DNA of 64,000 bases from positions 62,004,081 through 62,068,080 of the forward strand of contig NC_088792.1 in NCBI RefSeq assembly GCF_011386835.1, given 5' to 3'. The position numbers and the translations under genes are program-made. Shown one piece after another: positions 11,231-21,300 of the stretch. Each line of letters begins with the position of its first letter. Positions within the stretch are counted from its first letter, which is position 1. The notes under the pieces were generated by a model. The model saw nothing but the letters and a program-made list of their open reading frames with translations, had not been told where the DNA came from and searched no databases. Source of the DNA: Chrysemys picta bellii. Lineage: Eukaryota > Chordata > Testudines > Emydidae.

Positions 11231-12547
11231 TTAACCAGTTGATTCTGGGAAACTTTCAAGGTAGAGTGCATCAGTCACTTTGTTAGAAGCTCCTGAAATA
11301 CGTTGTATTTCAAAATCAAAATCTTGGAGAGCTAAACTCCACAGAAAAAGTTTTTTGTTATTATCCTTGCCAGTATGAAACCACTTCAGCGCAGCATGGT
11401 CGGTTTGCAGATGGAAACGCCGTCCCCAAACGTATGGGCATAGCTTTTTCAGAGTGTATACAATGGTGTAACATTCCTTTTTGCTGATTGACCAGTGGCT
11501 TTCCCTCTCAGACAGTTTTTTGCTGAGAAACACGACTGGATATAATTCTTGATCCAGTCCTTCCTGCATTAAAACTACTCCCACACCACACTTGGACGCA
11601 TCTGTGCTTACTAGGAAAGGTTTGTCAAAGTCTGGGGCCCTTAGCACAGGGTCAGACATGAGTGTTTCTTTAAGCTGGTTAAAGGCCTTCTGTCACTCTT
11701 CAGTCCACTGAACTGCATTTGGCTGTTTCTTTTTGGTTAGGTCTGTCACTGGGACAGCGATTTGGCTGTAGTGCGGTACAAATCACCTGTAATATCCGGC
11801 CAACCCTAAGAAGGATTGGACCTGCTTCTTTGACTTTGGGACAGGCCACTTTTGGATAGTATTCACTTTGGCCTGTAGGGAGTTGATAGTTCCTTGACCC
11901 ACCTGGTATCCAAGGTAAGTCACTCTGTTTAGGCCTATTTGACACTTTTTAGCCTTAACAGTTAGTCCTGCCTTACTTGTGCGCTCGAAGACTTTTTGCA
12001 GATGCTCCAAGAGTTCTTCCCATGAATCAGAAAAGATGGCCACATCATCAAGGTAGGTGACTGCAGATTCTCCCAATCCCGCTAGAAGACTATCTACAAG
12101 TTTTTGGAAAGTGATGGGTGCATTTCGCAGCCCAAAAGGGAGCACATTAAATTCATACAGTCCTACATGGGTGATGAAGGCTGACTTTTCCTTGGCGGAT
12201 TCATCCAGCGGTACCTGCCAGTACCTCTTGGTTAAGTCTAAGGTAGAGATGACCTGGGCATGTCCCAGTTTCTCCAATAGCTCATCTGTGCGTGGCATTA
12301 GATAGTTGTCTGGGCAAGTTACAGCATTTAGCTTATGGTAGTCCACGCAAAAGCGTATCTCCCCATCTGGTTTGGGAACTAGAACCACTGGAGATGCCCA
12401 TGCACTGTTAGAGGGGCGGATTACACCCATCTGTAGCAAGTCCTGGATCTCCTTTTCTATAGCAGTTTTGGCTTGAGGAGACACCTGGTAAGGTTGGGCT
12501 TCCCACAATGCTTCCATCTTATGGGCCTGGAGCACCTTCAAGACCAT
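11231..12547 (-). pseudogene. Reverse transcriptase-RNase H pseudogene (Gypsy type)
   Basis: 12547-11783 encodes RT: SAWASPVVLVPKPDG, FCVDYHKLNAVT, VISTLDLTKRYWQVPL and NVLPFGLRNAP, with the catalytic YLDD at 12044-12055. A stop and frame change near 11780 precede 11659-11231, which gives RNase H: FLVSTDASKCGVGVVLMQEG, then ISKKECYTIVYTLKK and LQTDHAALKWF. The motif set is Ty3/Gypsy. Breaks make it inactive. Confidence 0.9.
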
Positions 12548-13521
12548 GACCTGGTCCCCTACTTTTAAGGAACGCTCTCTGGCATGTTTATCATACCAGG
12601 CTTTTTGCTCTTCCTGAGCATCTTTTAGGTTTTCTGTAGCAAAGGCTAAGAGGTTCGGAGGGTGTTTTGTAGGTTGTTTACAAAGTCCAGAATGTTAGTT
12701 CCTGGAGAAGGCGTAAACCCCTCCCATTGTTGCTTCACCATCTGTAATGGCCACTTAACCTCATGGCCATACACAAGTTCAAATGGTGAAAACCCTATAC
12801 CGGGATGTGGTATAGCCCTGTAGGCAATGAGCAATTGCTGCAACACTAGATCCCAATCATTGGAGTGCTCATGTAGGAATTTACGTATCATGGCCCCCAA
12901 AGTTCCATTAAACTTCTCCACCAGGCCAGTTGTTTGATGGTGGTAAGGGGTGGCAACCAAATGGTTCAACCCAGGAGTTTCCCACAGGCTTTTCATGGTC
13001 CCTGCCAGGAAACTAGTTCTCGAAACTGTAAGGATGTCAGAGGGCCAACCTACCTGGCACACACTTTTAGCCCTGGTGTTGCTTAGAACTACTGCTTCCG
13101 GCCATCGGGTAGCAAAATCCATGAAAGTCAGTATGTACTACTTTCCTCTGGGTGTCTTTTTCAGAAAAGGACCCAGAATATCCACAGCTACTCGCTGAAA
13201 GGGAACCTCAATGATGGGGAGTGGCTGGAGAGGAGCTTTGACCTGGTCTTGGGGTTTTGCCACTCTTTGGCACACCTCACAAGACCGGAAATAAGTAGAA
13301 ACGTCCCTGCCCATTCCCTCCCAGTGGAATGACTTCCCCAAACAGTCTTTGGTCCTGTTCACCCCAGCATGGCCACTAGGATGATCGTGGGCTAAGCTCA
13401 AGAGCTTTACCCGGTACTTAGTTGGAACTACTAAGTGTCTTTGAGGATGCCAGTCCTCCTGGTGCCCACCAGAAAGAGGTCCGTGTATAAAAGTCCTCTT
13501 TCTACAACAAACCGGGATCAA
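12530..13521 (-). pseudogene. Integrase pseudogene, upstream of RT
   Basis: 13521-13138 gives an H2C2-type zinc-binding region (LAHDHPSGHAG and CEVCQRV) and the start of the core (RVAVDILGPF with its first Asp). After a break, 13122-12646 gives MDFATRWPEAV, LNHLVATPYHHQTTGLVEKF and NGTLGAMIRKF (third acidic residue in VEKF). The region where the second catalytic Asp belongs reads DILTVSRTSFL and lacks it. The C-terminal tail near 12600-12540 (KAWYDKHARERSLKVGDQV) is in another frame and runs almost directly into RT. Confidence 0.85.
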
Positions 13522-13759
13522 TTAGAAGAGCTGAGAGGTGGTGGGTTGCTCCGTGCTGCCATCCAAGCTCCCTGGAGGCTTTCATCTGCTTCCTGTTTGG
13601 CTGAGACCTGTGCTCCAGTGTCCCTCCACGCGATAACATTCTTCCCACCCACACTCATAGTTTCCCTTCACTTTGAGGGTATCTGGGAGGCATCTGGGCC
13701 TGAGGATCTTTGGTGTGACCCCAGTGCAATGAATCGTAATCTGTTGGGGTTCTTGGGGT

Positions 13760-13815
13760 AGTTGGCCTTTACATGCCCCAGCTAGTTACATTTAAAACAT
13801 TGCCCAGCTGACTGG
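13760..13815 (-). pseudogene. Zinc-knuckle remnant of gag
   Basis: On the minus strand the frame reads GQCFKCN, a stop, then LGHVKA, giving C-x2-C-x4-H spacing. The last Cys position is not present. It is the nucleocapsid knuckle of the same element, between capsid and integrase. Confidence 0.5.
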
Positions 13816-13919
13816 TCACTGGGGCGAGGTGGGTTGCTGGAGAATGGTGTGGTGGGACGATAAGGTGTCTGGGGCTTTCTTTGGGGTGTAGTTGGGGTTT
13901 TGGGCTGCCCCCGGTGGTA

Positions 13920-14788
13920 TGGTGTGGTTTCAGGGTGTCCCTTCTAGTATCCGCCCAAACTGCGACCAGGGTTGTTTGTCTCTGCTACCTCCACTTGTTT
14001 TGTTACGATTTGCCCCGCCTCTCTGACGGTCTGGGACTGCTTGTATTGATCAGCATAAGAAGCAAGACTTTCTGCTGAGTCCATTTTCTTATTCCATAAA
14101 TACTGTTTTATATCATCATTGGTCATAGTCAGGAACTGCTCCTGTATAACCAAATCACACATCCCTTCAGAGCTAGTTACACCCCTTCCTTTGACCTATT
14201 TAACAGATCTTTCATCTGGTTTACATAAGCCACATTACTTAGTCCAGGCCCCCTCTTAAGGGCTCTAAATTGTACTCTGTAAGTTTCAGGGGTAATTTGA
14301 AATTGTTTCAAAACCAAATCCTTAAATTTACCATAGTCAGAAGCATCCTCAATAGGCATCTTGTTGAATATGTCCAGAGCTCTTCCAGTCAATTTTGCTA
14401 CCAATGTGATCTTGTGATCTTCAGTAATTGCATGGAGTGTGCACAGTCTCTCAAAGGTGATGAAGTATTCAGCAATATCACTGGATTCATCATACTGTGG
14501 ACATAGTCACTCCCATTTGTGGATTTTGGGGGAAGGATTGTTAGGGTTATTCGGTAGACCCATCTTAGCCCTTTCCAGATCTAAGCACTTCAGCTGTAAC
14601 TCCCTATCAAAGCATTTTGCCTCTGCCTCCAAGCGTTTTGCCTCCATTTCTATCTCCAAGCGTTTTGCCTCTGCCTCCGCTTCCAAATCCAAACACTTTA
14701 AGGCCATCTGTCTTTCATGTTCTTTCTGTCTCTGTTCAGCTTCAAATCTGGCTAATTCTAGTTTTTTCTGGACATCACTTTCTGTCAT
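13920..14788 (-). pseudogene. gag pseudogene: coiled coil, SCAN-like capsid segment
   Basis: ATG at 14788 opens a Glu/Lys/Ala-rich coiled coil (KRLEIEMEAKRLEAEAK), stopped by TGA at 14504-14506. The frame then continues with capsid-type sequence (AKLTGRALDIFNKMP, YGKFKDLVLKQFQITPETYR). A frameshift near 14175 leads to MCDLVIQEQFLTMTNDDIKQ, which resembles the LEQFL...LP core of vertebrate SCAN domains. Published work derives SCAN from the capsid of Gmr1-like elements. This copy is non-functional. Confidence 0.75.
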
Positions 14789-15042
14789 CCTAGCCTTCCT
14801 GCACTTTGCCTAGCCTAACCCAAGAGCTAGAAAGAAAGGGAAAAAAAACAGATTGTGAATTCCCTTGCTGTAACTTAACTCCTCTGCCTTCAGGCAAAGA
14901 AAACAAAAACTCCAGCTGCTCTCAGCTTAAAAAAAAAGTGTCCTTTAAAAAAAACCTCCTTGCTTTCCAAGCAGCCAAAAGAAAGAAAGAAAAAAAAATC
15001 CTTTTAATATCCTGAGGTTTGTGCTTCTGGTTCAAAAGGATC

Positions 15043-15059
15043 TCAACGCTCTGCCACCA
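15043..15059 (-). promoter_or_regulatory. Primer-binding site of the Gypsy element
   Basis: On the element's strand the 5' LTR ends CCCTGACA and is followed directly by TGGTGGCAGAGCGTTGA, which starts with the TGG that pairs with a tRNA CCA end. The tRNA species is not assigned. Confidence 0.6.
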
Positions 15060-15602
15060 TGTCAGGGTTCCCTCCCCACTCTGAACTCTAGGGTACAGAT
15101 GTGGGGACCCGCATGAAAGATCCCCTAAGGTTATCTCTACCAGCTTAGGTTAAAAACTTCCCCAAGGCACAAATTCTTCCTTGTCCTTGGAACGGTATCG
15201 CTGCCACCACCAAGTGAGTTAGACAAAGATTTAGAAAAAGGACCACTTGGAGTTCCTGTTTCCCCAAAATATCCCCCCAAGCCGCTTCACCCCCTTTCCT
15301 GGGGAGGCTTGAGAGCAAACAAGGTGAGCACAGACCAGCCCCTTGGGCTTTTTAGGACACTAAAAACCAATCAGGTTCTTAAAAGCAGAACTTTATTATA
15401 AAGAAAAAGGAAAAGAAGCACCTCTGTAAAATCACGATGGAAGTAATTTTACAGGGTAATCAGATTCAAAACACAGAGGATTCCCCTCTAGGCCAAACTT
15501 TAAAGTTACCAAAAAAAAAAAACAGGAATAAACCTCCCTCTTAGCCTAGGGAAAATTCATAAGCTAAAACAAAAGATAATCTAACGCATTTCCTTCCTAT
15601 TA

Positions 15603-18123
15603 TACTGGTCTACAATTTTTGAGAAGTCGTCCGCTTCAGAGATAAAATGTGCTATTTATTATGTATTTTGATGTGCTGAATTCAAGTATGGCAATTAAAA
15701 CAACTGATTGGCTACTGTTTCTAAGATATTTAAGTTTTTACATTTTATGTCTATATATATTGTGTAGATAGTAGAGTTTTAATCATAAATTGTAAACCTA
15801 GGTCTTTACATGTGTTTATGGTTGCTTTACATGATAATATTTCACCTGTCCTGTTTATGTAACACTTTAAAAATTAGCAAAAGGGTTATATAAATAAAAT
15901 TTATTATGAAACAAAAGGCAAAAAACTATTCTGTACATAGTTTAGTCCTATTCAGTGTCTACTCGGCGCTTCTTGGCTGGTCTCTTGTATTCATTAAATG
16001 GAGCATCTCTTGTCACTGTCCAGCAATAGTCTGCAAGCATTGATGGGCTCCATTTGCCCTGATAGCGTTTCTCCATTGTTGCAATGTCCTGGTGAAATCA
16101 CTCGCCGTGCTCATCGTTCACTGCTCCGCAGTTCGGTGGAAAAAAATCTAGATGAGAGTGCAAAAATGTATCTTTAGTGACATGTTGCAAACAAGGCTTT
16201 TGTATGCCTTGAGGAGGTTTTCCACCAACAACCTGTAGTTGTCTGCCTTGTTGTTTTCGAGAAAATTTATTGCCACTAACTGGAAGGCTTTCTATGCCGT
16301 CTTTTCCTTGCCACGTAGTGCATGGTCAAATGCATCATCTTGAAGAAGTTCACGAATCTGAGGACCAACAAAGACACCTTCCTTTATCTTAGCTTCACTT
16401 AACCTCGGAAATTTTCCAAGGAGGTACTTGAAAGCTGCTTGTGTTTTGTCAATGGCCTTGACAAAGTTCTTCATCAGACCCAGCTTGATGTGTAAGGGTG
16501 GTAACAAAATCTTCCTTGATTCAACAAGTGGTGGATGCTGAACATTTTTCCTCTCAGGCTCCAATGACTGTCAGAGTGGCCAATCTTTCTTGATGTAGTG
16601 GGAATCTCTTGCACGACTATCCCATTTGCAGAGAAAACAGCAGTACTTTGTGTATCCAGTCTGCAGACCAAGCAAGAGAACAACAACCTTCAAATCGCCA
16701 CAAAGCTGCCACTGATGTTGGTCATAGTTTATGCACCTCAAAAGTTGTTTCATGTTGGCATAGGTTTCCTTCATATGGACTGCATGACCAACTGGAATTG
16801 ATGGCAAAACATTGCCATTATGCAGTAAAACAGCTTTAAGACTCGTCTTCGATGAATCAATGAACAGTCTCCACTCATCTGGATCGTGAACGATGTTGAG
16901 GGCTGCCATCACACCATCGATGTTGTTGCAGGCTACAAGATCACCTTCCATGAAGAAGAATGGGACAAGATCCTTTTGACGGTCACGGAACATGGAAACC
17001 CTAACATCACCTGCCAGGAGATTCCACTGCTGTAGTCTGGAGCCCAACAGCTCTGCCTTACTCTTGGGTAGTTCCAAATCCTTGACAAGGTCATTCAGTT
17101 CACCTTGTGTTATGAGGTGTGGTTCAGAGGAGGAGGATGGGAGAAAATGTGGGTCCTGTGACATTGATGGTTCAGGACCAGAAGTTTCATCCTCTTCCTC
17201 TTCCTCGTCTGACTCAAGTGAGAATGATTCTGGTGCATCAGGAACCAGCAGTCCTTCTCCGTGGGGTAGTGGGCGTATAGCTGATGGAATGTTTGGATAA
17301 TGCACAGTCCACTTTTTCTTCTTTGACACACCTTTCCCAACTGGAGGCACCTTGCAGAAGTAACAATTGCTGGTATGATCTGTTGGCTCTCCCTAAATCA
17401 TTGGCACTGCAAAAGGCATAGATTTCCTTTTCCTGTTCAACCACTTGTGAAGATTTGTTGCACAAGGGGCCCACCTATTGTCCTGATCTCCAATTTTGCA
17501 GCCAAAATAAAGGTGATAGGCTTTCTTAACCATAGTGGTTTTACTGCGCTTTTGTGATGCAAAAGTCACTTCACCACAAAGTTATCTGCACTGTTCACAC
17601 AAGTACGAGGCATCTCTGCTCACTTTGGCTAAACAGAAATGTGGCCCTTTGCAAAATCAAACACTGACAAATAAGAGAGCACGACACTGTATGATTTCTA
17701 GAGCTGATATAGGGCAATTTGTTCAGCAGAGTGATGTAAGCTTCGTTATGATTGCATCATCCATGACTTCTAGGAATAACATGATGCAATTCATATCATG
17801 TATGACGCAATACCAGCTTCAGATTGCATCATTCATTGTTTTGCCTAAAAAGCAAGTACTGTCCAAACCCAGTCATAGATTTATTCATAGATCCAGTCAA
17901 AGATGTATTTTAGTCATTTCTGGTTTAAATTGAGATCCCTTCCCTTTATAACTCACTTATCCTCCGCCATTCCCAAGTCAAGGGTCGTATATATTGACCC
18001 AATAGCATATCTTGAAAACTAGAGCCAATCAACAATTTTAAGCATCATTTTCGTTCTCAGTGACCCAGAATTAGTAAAGCTTGACTACATTTATTTCAGA
18101 AGCATTTTGGCTGTAGAGCAGTG
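15603..18123 (-). mobile_element. EnSpm/CACTA-like DNA transposon nested in the Gypsy LTR, TSD TTA
   Basis: The right end, read inward, starts CACTGCTCTACAG and the left end starts TACTGGTCTACAA (10 of the first 12 bases shared). The 3-bp duplication TTA flanks it at 15600-15602 and 18124-18126, inside LTR sequence that is continuous in the other LTR. CACTR-type termini with a 3-bp duplication are the EnSpm/CACTA signature. The 2521-bp element carries a broken transposase-like gene on the minus strand. The superfamily call is inference from termini and TSD. Confidence 0.78.
15948..17640 (-). pseudogene. Transposase-like pseudogene of the nested element
   Basis: Read on the minus strand from about 17640: ASYLCEQCR, CGEVTFASQKRSKTT, YFGCKIGDQDNRWAPC, then a 259-codon open block (17350-16571) with an acidic Ser/Asp/Glu stretch, LGSRLQQWNLL and YTKYCCFLCKWDSRARDS. 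After TGA at 16568-16570 the same frame gives LLPPLHIKLGLMKNF and FVGPQIRELLQDDAFD. Stops near 16290 and a frameshift follow, then NDEHGE (16101-16118), YQGKWSPSMLADYCW and a terminal KKRRVDTE ending at TAG 15948-15950. It resembles proteins abundant as multicopy genes in Hydra and arthropods. It has at least four disabling changes. Confidence 0.75.
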
Positions 18124-18381
18124 TTACTTACAATTTGTAATCTTAGATGCCTAATTCAGGTCTGGCTTTAAGAGATGTATTTTCCCTGCCCTGGTTCCTT
18201 GCTGTCCCGGAGAGATCACACAAAGATAGCGCAAAACAAAAACCTTCCCCCACAAATTTTAAAGTATCTTCTCCCCTCATTGGTCCTTTTGGTCAGGTGC
18301 CAACCAGGTTATTTGAGCTTCTTAATCCTTTACAGGTAAAGGAGGGAATTTTATGCTACCCTTAGCAGTATGTTTATGACA

Positions 18382-18386
18382 ATGGC
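18382..18386. repeat. LTR element TSD, right
   Basis: ATGGC, identical to 10481-10485. Confidence 0.85.
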
Positions 18387-21300
18387 AGTAGCTTGTTCTC
18401 AGCAATAATTATCCCCTCCAAAGTTTACAATCCAAATATTGCAGCATCCTGTAGTTATATGCAAACAAGTAAAAAGTTAAAAAGATTAGAAATTGAAACG
18501 ATCAGCTACTGGTTTGCTTTCATTGTCCCAATATAAGGGGGGTGAGGGGAAAGTAAGCAGAAGACATAAATGGTAAAAAAGTAAATTAGACTTTTAAAAA
18601 TCTTTCACTTAGAATAATCTTAGCTGTTTCTATTAAAAAAAACAGATTTCCTAACACCTGCATTAATATATAATTTCAGCATGACCGTATTTCTTTAAAC
18701 CAGACTACAGAAAAGCATATAAGTTAGAAAATGAAATCACACACCAGAAATACCTATAAATTTTGAAAACCTATAAATACAGACTACTGGGAAATGTCTG
18801 TGTGAGTCAATCTCCCATGGGGGGATCGGGGTGCAGATCAGGAGCATAGGAGAAAGATTGCCTGTGGGACTGGACCTTAGATGTGACCGCATCCTCTCTT
18901 CTATTAGCTTCTGCCTAGGGAGGAGGAGCAGCTAAATGCACTTGTCAGCTGTGGCTAAGAAGCAGAGCCCCATCTGGATGCAGTACTCTAGAAGAGGAGG
19001 GTGATCTCCTTCCACAGAAATAAAGAAAATCCCACCCCTGAGTCATCAACTCTTCTCTGGGGGAGGAAGAGAAGAAGATAGAGATTGCTCAGCATGACTA
19101 AAGAAGGTAAATTATTCACACTCTCTGTCGTTTTCTCATGCAGAGGCAAAGTCTGCAGCAGGTTAGCAAATCTTTAAGCTGCATGTTAATGAACTACAGT
19201 GTCAATTAGAGCTAGGCAAATGGGGGGTAAATGTTTTTTGAGAACTTTCACTAAATATTAATAGCTTTGGGAATTAGTCACATCCTTTTTGCTCACTTTT
19301 CTGTGAACATTGGTGAAAATGAGTGGCTGTTCAGTCATTCCTCAGTGTTAGTGTGTAGCTGGTTGGAAGACATTTTCACGAAGCTTCACTTTGGTTTTTT
19401 ACTATTTTTAATTTTCAAATGTTTGTTTTTTTTTGACCATCTGTAGCAATGGTGACTGTTCTTGTGCACATGCAAACAAGAGTCTTCACTATTCAAACCA
19501 GAATAGTGCCTGGCTGTAAAGTTTGTCATCTGGCCAGAGACCAGATATGATACTATGCGGCTTAAGTGACCAATCGCATATCTCAAATAATTAATAGTAA
19601 AGAAATGAAGACAGAGTCGAAGTGGATCAATTTTGAACAACCTATATATTAACATAAAGTGTTAGTCAAACAACTATGAGGAAAGAATAATTTCTATTAA
19701 AAAAAATCCACATCTGTCTACAGAGATGTCATTAACACCAAAAGATTGTCAATCAATACTCTGCTTTGCACAGCTCTGGGCTAAGGGAAGTGCCAATGTG
19801 TGATTCAATACCTATGAGAACTGTTTGAGCCTCAGTGAATCCCACTGGCTAAGCTCAGTGCCACTGACCTTCATGCCTACATGAGGTGCTGGGGGCTTCT
19901 AATACCAATGTACTCCAAATGGTAGCTGATTCCTAGCAATCTCCGTGAGAGCTGCCCGTGAATCATAACTTTTCTGCCTCAAGCATTAGGAAGAAAATAA
20001 TATTGTCTAGCTAATGGCTTGAAGTATTGGGGGAGTGGACTGGAGGCTTTGAGTTGTATCCATCACCACTTCCTAATCTTTGTTTTATTTTCTCCTTAGA
20101 GAAATATTCACAAATAAAATTGTCCATCTCTTCCCTTTTGCCAGCCTTATTACTCTGGAACTTTACTGACTGCATTGAATTGTCACCATAATAAAGCTGC
20201 ATCCTGCCTGCGCTTTGGCATTTCAGTGATAACAGATTGCCAAGGGCCTGGGGGATTGGTGGGTAGCAGCAAGTCTGAAGCTGACTTCCCAATGGCTTAA
20301 TAGAAAATAACTTCCTCCTTCTTTCCCCTGATTCCTATTGAAATCCTTGTTGGAATCTGTGGGTGTGATAGTGTCACTGCTGTTTGCTGTCTTCAAACCT
20401 CATGTGTTCTGGGACAACCTAAGCTTATTTGCAAGCTGGGTTCTGGCAGAAAGAAGCCCTGAGATGGCCAAATCTGCTAACATCCCTGATGGAATATCAC
20501 AAGGGCAGAAATCCTTCCCCAACTGTGTTTAGGGCCCACAATTCCATGAGAGCTGCTTCAGTTGCTGAGGGGAAGTAGGATCAAAAACAGAGCTCCAAGA
20601 CCTGCCCTCTACCTTGTTTCTGATTGGCCTGCAAATGGGTGAGGGCAGCATCATGTGAACATGATTAAGAATTGCAGGAAGAGTCACTTTCTTCTTACAA
20701 TGAGCGAGGAACTATATTCGAAATACAAACAACACTGTCCTTGAAGTCGTTCTGTCTCCCACTGTGATTAGAACCTTCCCCAGCCCTTTCCTGCCTTGCT
20801 TCCTGCTGCAATTTCAAAGAAACGGTACATGTGCCCTCACAGTAGGGGAGAGCTGAAGGCAAGGAAAGCTGCCAAAGTTGCCAACTGCAGTAAGGCCCAA
20901 ATCCTCCAAGGCATTTAAACACTCAGCTTCTACTGATTTCAATGGAAGTTAGGAGCCTGAATATTTTTTGAGGATCTGGGCCTAAGTTTCTATGGCTACT
21001 CTCATGGCACAGTGAAGAAGTTGGTGACTCTTTCAAAACCTGTCACATGTGTGTCTCTTCTCAAGGTGAAGCTGTCTGCAAGAGCATCCTGTGGTGAGCT
21101 ATCAAGCTGCACAGGAGTCAGCAGGGGATAAAAGGCTGATGCCACAAGCTGGCGGGTAGCTGAAGGGGGTTGGTGTTGAAGCACCAGCAGAGATGAAGAG
21201 CTGAGCTCTCAGGGAAATGTTGGAGCCCAACCGTAGGGGGAGGGGAGGTAATCACATTTTTATGCCTTGGAATACAGCTTCACCTGATGTAGGGAACCTG

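Larger units (their letters stand above)
10486..18381 (-). mobile_element. Complete Gmr1-like Ty3/Gypsy LTR retrotransposon, 5-bp TSD, with nested insertion
   Basis: Near-identical LTRs begin TGTCAGGGTTCCCTCCCCAC at 10486 and 15060. The right LTR ends GTTTATGACA at 18381. The 5-bp duplication ATGGC flanks the whole unit at 10481-10485 and 18382-18386. Coding remnants read on the minus strand in the order gag (14788 to 13920), integrase (13521 to 12530), RT (12547 to 11783), RNase H (11659 to 11231). Integrase ahead of RT is the order of the deuterostome Gmr1-like branch of Gypsy elements. The right (5') LTR is split by a DNA transposon at 15603-18123. All coding parts are broken. Confidence 0.88.
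15060..18381 (-). repeat. 5' LTR of the Gypsy element (right copy, split by nested transposon)
   Basis: LTR sequence runs 15060-15602 and resumes at 18127-18381, where CTTACAATTTGTAATCTTAG continues the match to the left copy (CTTACAATATGTAATCTTAG at 11031). The intact length without the insertion is about 795 bp. Confidence 0.88.

Noticed and set aside
11231..14788. A rearranged Gypsy element caused by inversion or assembly error
   Set aside because: All coding blocks lie on one strand between matching LTRs with a 5-bp TSD, and the order matches the known Gmr1-like branch.
16992..17300. A serine-rich 102-codon plus-strand frame
   Set aside because: Antisense shadow of the acidic stretch of the nested transposon's pseudogene.
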